DNA of 40,299 nucleotides from Macromonas nakdongensis (GTDB lineage Bacteria > Pseudomonadota > Gammaproteobacteria > Burkholderiales > Burkholderiaceae_C), in assembly GCF_002837145.1 (NCBI RefSeq), contig NZ_NWMV01000005.1, forward strand, positions 1 to 40,299, written 5' to 3'. The translations under genes and the position numbers were made by a program. The notes beneath the pieces are model-generated. The model did no database searches, was not told where the DNA came from, and was given only the letters and a program-made list of their open reading frames with translations. Shown in pieces: positions 1 through 9,100 of this stretch; the stretch's first letter is position 1; every line of letters starts with the position of its first letter.

Positions 1-971
1 GCGGCTACGCCCAGCACGACGCCGCGCGCGCTTTCGCGGCCGAACTCGACCGCAGCCAAGGCTGGGACGACGGATGGGCCAGCCGCTGGATCGCCCAGGC
101 CGAACGCCGCCCCCAGGTGATCAAACTCATGCAGCCCGCGCCCGCGGGCCAAGCCAAGAACTGGACCGCCTACCGCCAGCGCTTCGTCGAACCCAAACGG
201 CTGCAAGCCGGGGCCCGCTTCTGGGCCCAGCACGCCCAGGCCCTGCAACGCGCCGAAGCCCACTACGGCGTGCCGGCCTGGCTGATCGTCGGCATCATCG
301 GCGTGGAAACCCTGTACGGCCAGCACACCGGCACCTTCCGCGTGCTGGACGCGCTCACCACCCTGGCCTTCGACTTCCCGGCCGATCACCCGCGCGCGGC
401 ACAGCGCAGCGAATTTTTCCGCAGCGAACTGGCCGCCTTCCTGCAACTGGCGCGCGACAGCGGCGTGTCCCCGCTGGACTGGCGCGGCAGCTACGCCGGC
501 GCCATGGGCCTGCCCCAGTTCATGCCCAGCAACTGGTCGCGCTTCGGGGTGGACTTCGACCGCGACGGCCAGGTCGACCTGCTCGGCAGCCCGGCCGATG
601 CCATCGCCTCCGTCGCCCGCTACCTGCAGGCCTACGGCTGGCAAAGCGGCATGCCCACCCACTACCCGGTGACCTTCGACCCCGGCACGCTGGACCTGGA
701 CACCCTGCTGGCCCCAGACATCCTGCCCACCTTCAGCGCGGCCACCCTGCAGGCCAAGGGCGTGCGGCTGGGCGGTGCTGGCACCCAGCACAACGGCCCT
801 CTGGCCCTGGTGGAACTGGAAAACGGCGACCCCGCGCAAGGTGGCGGCCCGCGCAGCTACGTGGCCGGCACCGACAACTTCTACGCCATCACCCGCTACA
901 ACTGGAGCAGCTACTACGCGCTGGCCGTGATCGAACTGGGGCAGGCGGTGCAGGCCCGGGTCCAACGCTGA
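1..971 (+). CDS. mltB: Lytic murein transglycosylase B (5' end cut off by window)
   Basis: The gene enters the window already in frame (first complete codon at base 3) and stops at 969-971, giving 323 visible codons. MltB-type enzymes cleave the MurNAc-GlcNAc bond of peptidoglycan in the periplasm, leaving 1,6-anhydro-MurNAc ends. The family core is clear: a region around RQRFVEPKR, then the catalytic-Glu motif GVETLYG with the Glu codon at 306-308, then GAMGLPQFMPSNW and FDRDGQVDLLGSPADAIASVA, which are family signatures of the lysozyme-like domain. The C-terminal TDNFYAITRYNWSSYYALAVIELG is also typical. The signal peptide or lipobox lies outside the window, so soluble versus lipoprotein form cannot be judged. 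It converges on the alpha-E gene. The family call is very secure. Confidence 0.95.
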   Translation, partial: GYAQHDAARAFAAELDRSQGWDDGWASRWIAQAERRPQVIKLMQPAPAGQAKNWTAYRQRFVEPKRLQAGARFWAQHAQALQRAEAHYGVPAWLIVGIIGVETLYGQHTGTFRVLDALTTLAFDFPADHPRAAQRSEFFRSELAAFLQLARDSGVSPLDWRGSYAGAMGLPQFMPSNWSRFGVDFDRDGQVDLLGSPADAIASVARYLQAYGWQSGMPTHYPVTFDPGTLDLDTLLAPDILPTFSAATLQAKGVRLGGAGTQHNGPLALVELENGDPAQGGGPRSYVAGTDNFYAITRYNWSSYYALAVIELGQAVQARVQR

Positions 972-987
972 AGAACGGAGCTCGAAT

Positions 988-1006
988 TTGCCCCAGATTG
1001 GGGCGA
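988..1006. terminator. Terminator-like hairpin between convergent genes
   Basis: GCCCCA (990-995), a GAT loop and TGGGGC (999-1004) form a perfect 6-bp stem, extended by T-G and T-A pairs outward. It sits between the convergent mltB and alpha-E genes. Neither strand has a strong T-run after it (plus strand GAAAAT), so it may be a weak bidirectional terminator or an RNA 3'-end stabiliser. The rest of 972-1063 shows nothing else. Confidence 0.4.
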
Positions 1007-1063
1007 AAATCCCAAACCAGGGCGCGCCGCACCGACATCGGCACGGGCGCACCGGATTGGCGA

Positions 1064-2023
1064 TCAGGCCCCCACCGGCACCAGAAAGTTCTGGCTGATG
1101 CGGTTGCCCAGCATGTTGACGCGGTCGAGGAACTGCGTCAGGAAGGCGTGCAGGCCGTTGGCCAGGATCTCATCGATGCGGCCGAACTGCAGCTCGGCGC
1201 GCAGCTTGCCGGCGTGGCGCTCGGTTTCGGCCGAGGTCTCGTTGCTCACCGCGCTCAGGTTGTTCACCACCTCATTCATGCAGGCCAGCAGGCTGCGCGG
1301 CATGTCCGGGCGCAGGATCATCAGCTCGGCCACCCGCTCAGGCGTGATCACCGCACGGTACACCTTGCGGTAGACCTCGAAGGCACTGACGCTGCGCAGG
1401 ATGGCGCTCCAGTGGTAAAAGTCCAGCTCTTGATCGGCCTCGCTGGCGTTGCCGTAGAAGTCGCTTTCCACCGCGTGGAACTTCACGTCGATCAGGCGCG
1501 CCGTGTTGTCGGCCCGCTCCAGGAAGGTGCCCATGCGGTAGAAGTGGAAAGCCTCGTCCTGCAGCATGGTGCCGATGGCCACCCCGCGAGAGAGGTGCGA
1601 GCGGAACTTCACCCATTCGAAGAATTCGGAGGGGTCTTTCTCAAAGCCCTTGCTCTTGAGCAGGCGCTGTAGCTCCAGCCAGGTTTGGTTCTGGGTTTCC
1701 CAGAACTCGGTGGTCAGCACGCCGCGCACGGCGCGGGCGTTCTCGCGCGCGGCGCGCAGGCACGACACGATACTCGACGGGTTGTTCTCATCGCGCACCA
1801 TGAAGTGCAGCACATCCTTGGGCGTGACCTCGCCATACTGGTACTGGTAGGCCGGCATCAGCTCGCTGATGCGCAGCAGCCCCTCCCAGCCCACTTGGGC
1901 CACACCCGCCGATTGCGGCAGCAGCGAGGTCTGGTAATTCACGTCCAGAATACGGGCGGTGTTTTCGGCGCGCTCGGTGTAGCGCGACATCCAGAACAAA
2001 TGGTCGGCGGTTCTTGACAGCAT
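1064..2023 (-). CDS. Stand-alone alpha-E domain protein (DUF403)
   Basis: The 319-residue protein starts at ATG 2023 with MLSRTADHLFWMSRYTERAE, the hallmark opening of the alpha-E family (an all-helical domain formerly called DUF403). A second copy of the hallmark, MGTFLERADNTARLID, appears in the middle, as expected for an internally duplicated helical bundle. Its biochemical role is unknown. Computational work on amidoligase systems links alpha-E domains to circularly permuted ATP-grasp ligases in peptide-like metabolite synthesis. Here it lies 14 bp downstream of just such an ATP-grasp gene, so the two are almost certainly co-transcribed and probably form one enzyme. The fused gene at 9740-12310 carries the same two domains in one chain, supporting a physical partnership. 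The stop is TGA at 1064-1066. Confidence 0.88.
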   Translation of the reverse strand: MLSRTADHLFWMSRYTERAENTARILDVNYQTSLLPQSAGVAQVGWEGLLRISELMPAYQYQYGEVTPKDVLHFMVRDENNPSSIVSCLRAARENARAVRGVLTTEFWETQNQTWLELQRLLKSKGFEKDPSEFFEWVKFRSHLSRGVAIGTMLQDEAFHFYRMGTFLERADNTARLIDVKFHAVESDFYGNASEADQELDFYHWSAILRSVSAFEVYRKVYRAVITPERVAELMILRPDMPRSLLACMNEVVNNLSAVSNETSAETERHAGKLRAELQFGRIDEILANGLHAFLTQFLDRVNMLGNRISQNFLVPVGA

Positions 2024-2037
2024 TTTGTGTGGTCCCC

Positions 2038-3483
2038 TCAGGCTTCCAGAATCCAGGTGTCTTTGGTACCCCCACCCTGTGACGAATTGACGACAAGCGA
2101 GCCTTCCTTCAAGGCCACGCGGGTCAGCCCGCCGGGCACGGTCTGCACCTTCTTGCCGCTGAGGACGAAGGGGCGCAAATCGATGTGGCGCGGCGCGATG
2201 CCAGACTCGACAAATGTGGGGCAGGACGACAGGCTCAGCGTCGGCTGGGCGATGTAGCCGTCGGGCTTGGCCAGCACGGCCTTGCGGAAGTCCTCGATTT
2301 CGGCCGCGGTGGCGGCCGGGCCCACCAGCATGCCGTAGCCACCGGCGCCGTGCACCTCCTTCACGACCAGCTCTTTCAGGTTGGCCAGGATGTATTTCAG
2401 GTCGTCGGGCTTGCGGCCGAGGAAGGTGGGCACGTTCTTCAGGATCGGTTTTTCGCCGAGGTAGAACTCGATCATCTGCGGCACGTAAGGGTAGATCGAC
2501 TTGTCGTCGGCCACGCCGGTACCGATGGCGTTGCACAGCGTGACGTTGCCCTTGCGGTAGACGTCGAGCAGACCGGCGCAGCCCAGGGTGGAGGTCGGGC
2601 GGAAGGCCAGCGGGTCGAGGAAGTCGTCGTCCACCCGGCGGTAGATCACGTCCACGCGCTTGGGGCCGCGCGTGGTGCGCATGTAGACGAAGTGGTCTTT
2701 GACGAACAGGTCCTGGCCTTCGACCAGCTCCACGCCCATCTGCTGCGCCAGGAAGGCGTGCTCGAAATAGGCGCTGTTGTACATGCCGGGGGTCAGGACC
2801 ACCACGGTCGGCTCGGCGGTGTGCGCCGGGCTGACGGCGCGCAGGGTGTCGAGCAGCAGATCTGGGTAATGCGCCACCGGGGCCACGCGGTTCTGGCTGA
2901 ACAGCTCGGGGAAGAGCCGCATCATCATCTTGCGGTCTTCCAGCATGTAGCTCACGCCGCTGGGCACGCGCAGGTTGTCTTCCAGCACGTAGTACTCGGC
3001 CTCGCCCTGGCCGCCGGGCACGGGGGCGCGCACGATGTCGATGCCGGAGATGTGCGAATACACGCCACCCGGCACGTCCACGCCCACCATCTCGGGGCGG
3101 AACTGGGCATTTTGCTCGATCTGCTCGCGCGGCACAATGCCGGCCCTGATGATCTCCTGGTCGTGGTAGATGTCGTGGATGAAGCGGTTGAGCGCCGTGA
3201 CGCGCTGGGCCAGGCCTTTTTCCATGCTGCGCCATTCGTGCGAGGGAATGACGCGCGGGATCAGGTCGAAGGGGATGAGGCGCTCGGTGCCGGCGCCGTC
3301 CTCGTCCTTGTCGCCGTAGACCGCGAAGGTGATGCCGACGCGGCGGAAGATCATTTCGGCTTCTTCGCGCCGATCGGCCATGACCTCGGGCGGCTGTTCG
3401 GCCAGCCAGCGGGCGTAGTGGCGGTAGTGGTCGCGCACCTGTTGGGGCGCCGCGTACATTTCATCGAAAGTGTGTTTGCTCAT
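2038..3483 (-). CDS. Circularly permuted ATP-grasp type 2 protein (DUF404/DUF407)
   Basis: A 481-residue protein from ATG 3483 (MSKHTFDEMY). A longer reading to 3537 is possible but adds residues unlike the family. Visible motifs are VLEDNLRVPSG (166-176), VVLTPGMYNSAYFEHAFLAQ (227-246), GTGVADDKS (321-329), VVKEVHGAGGYG (373-384; Lys375 is the likely nucleotide-contacting lysine) and NSSQGGGTKDTW (466-477). The acidic/Asn motifs probably bind Mg-ATP by analogy with other ATP-grasp enzymes. The family is predicted to form amide bonds between a carboxylate and an amine; substrates are unknown. All expected motifs are intact, unlike the paralogue at 9740-12310. It is the first gene of a two-gene unit with the alpha-E gene. 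A probable extended -10 box lies about 45 bp upstream. Confidence 0.9.
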   Translation of the reverse strand: MSKHTFDEMYAAPQQVRDHYRHYARWLAEQPPEVMADRREEAEMIFRRVGITFAVYGDKDEDGAGTERLIPFDLIPRVIPSHEWRSMEKGLAQRVTALNRFIHDIYHDQEIIRAGIVPREQIEQNAQFRPEMVGVDVPGGVYSHISGIDIVRAPVPGGQGEAEYYVLEDNLRVPSGVSYMLEDRKMMMRLFPELFSQNRVAPVAHYPDLLLDTLRAVSPAHTAEPTVVVLTPGMYNSAYFEHAFLAQQMGVELVEGQDLFVKDHFVYMRTTRGPKRVDVIYRRVDDDFLDPLAFRPTSTLGCAGLLDVYRKGNVTLCNAIGTGVADDKSIYPYVPQMIEFYLGEKPILKNVPTFLGRKPDDLKYILANLKELVVKEVHGAGGYGMLVGPAATAAEIEDFRKAVLAKPDGYIAQPTLSLSSCPTFVESGIAPRHIDLRPFVLSGKKVQTVPGGLTRVALKEGSLVVNSSQGGGTKDTWILEA

Positions 3484-3527
3484 GGATGACTCTGGGGTGT
3501 AGGCGCCTGTTTCTGCATGCCGCTTAA

Positions 3528-3536
3528 GGTCTAGCA
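3528..3536 (-). promoter_or_regulatory. Candidate extended -10 promoter for the ATP-grasp/alpha-E pair
   Basis: On the minus strand TGCTAGACC contains a TGn extension followed by TAGACC as a -10 box. Transcription would start near 3521, leaving a leader of about 38 nt before ATG 3483. No good -35 is visible. Very similar TGCTAG boxes precede the 6196 and 25758 genes. The rest of 3484-3609 shows no gene and no clear terminator for comEC. Confidence 0.35.
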
Positions 3537-3609
3537 AATAGCGGGCCAGCCAATGCCTTGCGCGGGAAGCATCCGCCCCACGGCGAACGGTGCATCGGTT
3601 CAGTATGCG

Positions 3610-6069
3610 TCAGTTTGGGGGCGGCTCCGCGGCCCAACTGTCGTGCCAGTAGCGGTGCTCGACGCGCCGGTGACAGGCCAGCGTCTGCGGCGCCCAGCTG
3701 CGCCAGGTGGCGGCTCCGCAGGCGGGGCTGCCGACCCATTCGATGCCACGCGCTTCCAGACGGCGGACCACCACCGGCGCCGGGTGGCCGTAGCGGTTGC
3801 GGTGCCCGGCCTGCACGATCGCCAGGCGGGGGCGCAGGGTGTTGAGCCAGACCGGCCCGCTGGAGCTGTGGCTGCCGTGGTGCGCCACCACCAGCAGCGC
3901 GGCCCGCAGCTCCGGCTGCGCCAGGGCCAGCCGGGTTTCTTCGGCGATCCCGATGTCGCCGGTGAGCAGCGCGCCCGCCTCCCCGCCGACGCGCAAGACA
4001 CACGACAGGGCGTTGTCGGACAGCCCGGCGGCGTAGTCGGCCTCGCGCGGGTGCAGCACCTCGAAGCGCACACCGTCCCAGTCCCAGGACTGGCCGGCGA
4101 CGCAGCGCTCCAGCCGCGGGACCCCGACCGACAGCGTCAGCGGCGCACCCGCCACCTCGGCCAGCGCCGCCTCGTCCACCGACGACGACCACTGCGCACG
4201 CGGAAAGGCCCGGTCCAGGGTGTGCACGCCGGCCGCGTGGTCGATGTCGCCGTGGCTGATGACGACGCGGTCCGGCCGGTCGCCCAGAGCCCGCAGCCAG
4301 GGCAGCAGCACCCGCTCGGCCGCGTCGCTGGCCCCCTGCGGCGGGCCGGTGTCGAACAGCAGGGTGTGCTGGGCGGTGCGCACGACGACGGCCGTGCCCT
4401 GCCCCACGTCGGGCGCCAGCAGCTCGAAGTGCCCGGGCAGGGGCCGCAGCGGCGTGTAGGCCAGGGCCGGCCACAGCAAGAGCAGCGCCCAGGCCCGCCA
4501 GCTCCAGGGCAGGCGCAACACCAACAACACCCCGCCAAGCGCCGCCAACCACGCCAGACCAAGCGGAAGCGCCGGGCGCTCGACCGCGGCCAGGGGCCAC
4601 TGGGCCATGCCGTGCAGGCACCACAACCAGGCCTCCACCGCCAGCGCGCCCAGCGACCACAGGCCGGGCAACAGCGTCCCCAGCATCGCCAGGGGCGTGA
4701 CGAGCAGCGTGACCCAGGGGATGGCGAACAGGTTGGCCACCAGCCCCACCAGGGAAAACTGGCCGAACAGCAGCAGCGTCAGGGGCGCCAGGGCCACGGT
4801 CACCACCGCCTGGGTGCGCAGCAGGTCGCGCAGCTGGCCGCGCCAGGCGGGTCCGTCGGCCACGGGCACGGCCGGCCCGAACGAGGCGAACAGCACCCCC
4901 ACCGCCACGAAGCTCAACCAGAAGCCCGGCTGCAGCAGGGCCCAAGGATCGACCCAGAGCACCGCGTTCGCCGCCAGCAGCCAGACCATGGGCCAGGGCC
5001 AGCGCCGACCGGTCAGGCGCAAGGCGGTGACGGCGGCGAGCATCAGCACCGTGCGCTGTGACGGCACCCCCCAGCCGGAAAACGCCGCATACCCCGCGGC
5101 CAAGGCCACTCCACCCAGACCCGCCGCCACCGGCGTGGGCACGCGCAGCAGCAGACCCGGCCGGTAACGTCCCACGCCGCGCCACACGCGCCCGAGCAAG
5201 CGCACGGCCAGCCAGGCGAACATCGTCACGTGCAGGCCCGACACCGACACCAGGTGCGCCACCCCGGTGCTGCGGAAGACGGCCCAGTCGTCGGCCCCGA
5301 TCGCGGCTTGGTCCCCCACCACCAGGGCCACCAGCACCCCGGCTGCGCGCGGCGACGGCACTGCGGCCTGCAAACGCTCGCGCACGTGTTGGCGCGCCTG
5401 CTGAATCGGGTGGGCCCAGGTCTGCGCCAGCCGCTGCGGTGCTAGCGCAGCGCGCCCCCGGCGCACGTGCCCAGTGGCATGCAGGCCACGCTCCCACATC
5501 CACAACTCGGTGTCGAAGCCGGCCGGGTTGGACAGGCCGTGCGGCCGGTGCAGACGCACGGTGAAGCGCCAACGCTCGCCCACGCGGACCGGATGCGCCA
5601 GCGGCTCCGCCCCGCGATCTGCCCCCGGAAAAGCGCTGGACCACGACAGGCGCACCCGCTCGGGCGCGGCCACCGCCACCCCGGCCTCCTCGGCGGATTC
5701 GATGTCGAACTCGAACTGCACCCCCTGCTCGCCCTGGCGCGGCAGGCCGGCCACCACCCCCACCACCGCCAAGTCGCGGCCTTCCAGGTGGGGCGGCAGG
5801 CCGGCGGCACGGTGCTGCAGCGCCCGCACCCCGGTCACTGCCCAGGCCAGGGCCGCCGCGGCGCACAGGGCCAGCAGCGCGCACAGCCAGGGCCGCCCAG
5901 ACGGGCGCCAATGCCACACACACCCAGCCAGTAACATCGCGGCCAAACCCACGGCGCCGTGCACGGCGACCCCAGGCAACTCGGGCTGCTGCAATTGCAA
6001 GCCCGTGCCCCACACCGCCCCCAGCAGGGCCGGCGCCAGCACCCCCGGCCCCGAACTCCGCGGCGGCAC
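3610..6069 (-). CDS. comEC: ComEC/Rec2 family DNA-internalization channel protein
   Basis: 819 residues from GTG 6069, the most upstream start before an in-frame TGA at 6073-6075. ComEC forms the inner-membrane channel that passes single-stranded transforming DNA into the cytoplasm. The N-terminus has several membrane segments and an OB-like periplasmic region (about 90-200). The competence core includes GVAHLVSVSGLHVTMFAWLA and FSGWGVPSQRTVLML. The C-terminal third is a metallo-beta-lactamase-like domain with DVGQGTAVVV, SHGDIDHAAG, LLTGDIG and VAHHGSHSSSGP, so the predicted metal ligands are present. Length matches full ComEC fusions. Competence cannot be inferred from this gene alone. It separates the two arms of the ATP-grasp locus and is transcribed away from the 6196 gene across a 126-bp divergent gap. 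Confidence 0.95.
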   Translation of the reverse strand: MPPRSSGPGVLAPALLGAVWGTGLQLQQPELPGVAVHGAVGLAAMLLAGCVWHWRPSGRPWLCALLALCAAAALAWAVTGVRALQHRAAGLPPHLEGRDLAVVGVVAGLPRQGEQGVQFEFDIESAEEAGVAVAAPERVRLSWSSAFPGADRGAEPLAHPVRVGERWRFTVRLHRPHGLSNPAGFDTELWMWERGLHATGHVRRGRAALAPQRLAQTWAHPIQQARQHVRERLQAAVPSPRAAGVLVALVVGDQAAIGADDWAVFRSTGVAHLVSVSGLHVTMFAWLAVRLLGRVWRGVGRYRPGLLLRVPTPVAAGLGGVALAAGYAAFSGWGVPSQRTVLMLAAVTALRLTGRRWPWPMVWLLAANAVLWVDPWALLQPGFWLSFVAVGVLFASFGPAVPVADGPAWRGQLRDLLRTQAVVTVALAPLTLLLFGQFSLVGLVANLFAIPWVTLLVTPLAMLGTLLPGLWSLGALAVEAWLWCLHGMAQWPLAAVERPALPLGLAWLAALGGVLLVLRLPWSWRAWALLLLWPALAYTPLRPLPGHFELLAPDVGQGTAVVVRTAQHTLLFDTGPPQGASDAAERVLLPWLRALGDRPDRVVISHGDIDHAAGVHTLDRAFPRAQWSSSVDEAALAEVAGAPLTLSVGVPRLERCVAGQSWDWDGVRFEVLHPREADYAAGLSDNALSCVLRVGGEAGALLTGDIGIAEETRLALAQPELRAALLVVAHHGSHSSSGPVWLNTLRPRLAIVQAGHRNRYGHPAPVVVRRLEARGIEWVGSPACGAATWRSWAPQTLACHRRVEHRYWHDSWAAEPPPN

Positions 6070-6083
6070 GGTTCAGCCCCGCG

Positions 6084-6117
6084 TTGACACAAAAACTGGC
6101 GCAGTCCTTGCTAGGAT
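6084..6117 (+). promoter_or_regulatory. Candidate promoter of the transglutaminase/amidoligase operon
   Basis: A perfect TTGACA lies at 6084-6089 and TTGCTAGGAT at 6108-6117. TTGACA to TTGCTA has an 18-bp spacer. Alternatively TGCTAGGAT works as an extended -10 and the TTGACA is incidental, because the spacer to TAGGAT is 22 bp. The operon ATG is at 6196, giving a leader of roughly 70 nt. The region also holds the 5' side of comEC, so regulation of the two directions could be linked. Confidence 0.45.
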
Positions 6118-6195
6118 GAACCCGTACACCGCTGTCTTCGCACGGTTGTGCTTGTGCATCTGATTTCCTCCCCTCGCTCGCTCTGAAAGACCCAC

Positions 6196-9100
6196 ATGGC
6201 CATCCATGTCGCATTGAATCACATCACGCATTACCGGTACGACCGCCTCGTCAACCTGGCCCCGCATGTGGTGCGTCTGCGTCCGGCGCCGCACAGCCGC
6301 ACCAAGGTGCTGTCGTACTCGCAGCGCGTCGAGCCGAGCCAACACTTCATCAACTGGCAGCAAGACCCGTTTGCCAACTACCAGGCTCGGCTGGTGTTCC
6401 CCGAGCCCATGCGCGAATTCAAGGTCACGGTGGACCTGGTCGTCGAAATGGCGGTGCACAACCCCTTCGACTTTTTCCTGGAACCCTACGCCGAGGCGGT
6501 GCCTTTCGCCTACCCCGAAGGCCTGCAGGCCGAACTGGCCCCCTACCTGGTGCTGGACGAACTCACGCCGCAACTCAACGCCTACCTGGAGCCCGCCCGC
6601 GCCCTGCTCGCCAAAGGCGACATGCGCACCATCGACTTCCTGGTCACGCTCAACCAGCAACTGCAGCAGGACATCGCCTACACCATCCGCATGGAACCCG
6701 GCGTGCAGACCCCGGAAGAAACGCTGACCAAAGCCAGCGGTTCCTGCCGCGACACCGGCTGGCTGCTGGTGCAGATGCTGCGCCACCTGGGTCTGGCGGC
6801 ACGCTTCGTCTCGGGCTACCTGATCCAGCTCACACCCGATGTCAAAGCCATCGACGGCCCCAGCGGCCCCGAGGCCGACTTCACCGACCTGCACGCCTGG
6901 TGCGAGGTCTTCCTGCCCGGCGCCGGCTGGATCGGCCTGGACCCGACCTCCGGCCTGCTCGCCGGTGAAGGCCACATCCCGCTGGCTTGCACGCCACAGC
7001 CCTCCAGCGCCGCGCCCATCGACGGTGCGCTGGACGAGTGCGAGGTGTCGTTCGAGCACCACATGCAGGTCACGCGCATCTACGAAAGCCCGCGCGTCAC
7101 CAAACCCTACACCGACGAGCAGTGGGCCGCCATCCAGGCCCTGGGCGAACAGGTGGACCAGGAACTGGTGGCCGGCGACGTGCGCCTGACCATGGGCGGC
7201 GAACCCACCTACGTGGCCACGCGCGACCGCGACGCGGCCGAATGGAACACCGACGCCCTGGGCCCGACCAAGCGCAACTACGCCACCGAGCTGCTGCACC
7301 GCCTGCGCCAGCAGTACGGCGCCGGCGGCTTCGTGCACCTGGGCCAGGGCAAGTGGTACCCCGGCGAGCAACTGCCGCGCTGGGCGCTGTCGCTGTTCTG
7401 GCGCGCCGACGGCCAAACCGTCTGGCACAACCCGGCCCTGTTTGCCGACGAACGCGACACCGCCGCCTACACCGCCGACGACGCGCAACGCTTCATCCAG
7501 ACCCTGGCGCGCAAACTGGGCCTGAGCACCCAGTACATCACCCCGGGTTACGAGGACACCTGGTACTACCTGTGGCGCGAGCGCAAGCTGCCGGTGAACG
7601 TGGACCCCTTCGATGCCAAGCTCGGTGACGAACTGGAGCGGGTGCGCCTGCGTCGCGTTTTCGGCCAGGGGCTGGAGGCCACGGTGGGCTACGTGCTGCC
7701 GCTGCAGGCACACGCCGTGTCCAACGGCAACCACAAGGGAGTGCGCAACGGTTTCGGCACCAGCTGGAGCACCGGCCCCTGGTTCTTCCGCGACGAGCGC
7801 ATGTACCTGGTGCCCGGCGACTCGCCCATGGGCTACCGCCTGCCACTGGACTCGCTGCCCTGGGTCTCGGCCACCGACTACCCCTACCACATCGAGCAGG
7901 ACCCCAGCGCCCAGCGCGACGCCCTGCCCGACGGCGCCACCTTCAAACGCCAGTACGCCCCGCACCAGATCGGCGGCGGCTTCGCCGAAGGCGGCGTGGT
8001 GTCCATGCAAAGCGCGCCGTATGGCAGCACCGACGACGGCACCCCGGCCTGGCAAGGCGACCCCGCCGGCCTGGGCGTACCCGGCGCGGCCCCAGCCCAA
8101 CCGATGAGCGCGCGCTACCCCGCCCGCGGCGAATCGGCCGGCTGGCTGACGCGCACCGCCCTGTGCGTGGAAGCGCGCGACCCACAACGCGCCAACGGCC
8201 CCAAGGCCGAAACCAGCATCGGCGGCCGCAGCAGCCACCTCTACGTCTTCATGCCGCCGCTGCAGCGCCTGGAAGACTACCTCGACCTGCTCGCCGCGGT
8301 GGAAGCCACGGCCGAAAAACTCGGCGTGAAAATCGTGCTCGAAGGCTACCCGCCGCCACGCGACCCGCGCCTGAAGATGCTGCAGGTCACCCCCGACCCG
8401 GGCGTGATCGAAGTCAACATCCACCCCGCGCACAGCTGGGCCGAACTGGTGGAGCACACCGAGTTCCTGTACGACGCCGCGCACCAGACCCACCTGTGCG
8501 CCGAGAAGTTCATGACCGATGGCCGCCACACCGGCACCGGCGGCGGCAACCACTTCGTCATGGGCGGCGCCACCCCGGCCGACTCGCCCTTCCTGCGCAA
8601 GCCCGAGCTGCTGGCCAGCCTGATTGCTTACTGGCACAACCACCCGAGCTTGAGCTACCTGTTCAGCGGCCTGTTCATCGGCCCCACCAGCCAGGCGCCG
8701 CGCGTGGACGAAGCCCGCAACGACCAGCTCTACGAACTGGAAATCGCGCTCAACCAGATCGAGAGAAACCGCCAGGTCTACGGCGCCGACATGCCGCCCT
8801 GGATGGTGGACCGCACCCTGCGCAACATCCTGGTGGACGTGACCGGCAACACGCACCGCAGCGAGTTCTGCATCGACAAACTCTATTCGCCCGACTCCTC
8901 AACCGGCCGTCTGGGCCTGCTGGAGCTGCGCGCCTTCGAGATGCCGCCTCACGCCCGCATGAGCGTGGCCCAGCAGCTGCTGCTGCGCGCCCTGGTGGCC
9001 CGCTTTTGGCAACAGCCCTGGCACGGCAAGCTCAGCCGCTGGGGCACCGAACTGCACGACCGCTTCCTGCTGCCGAGCTTCGTGCGCATGGACTTCGACG

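Noticed and set aside
6073-8856. A 927-codon open frame on the minus strand opposite the DUF2126 gene
   Set aside because: Antisense to a gene with clear catalytic motifs; the translation is rich in Val, Gly, Ala, His and Gln without any family signature, as expected for the shadow frame of GC-rich DNA. The same applies to 9689-12277 and 35692-38037 on the minus strand and to 15138-19445 on the plus strand.
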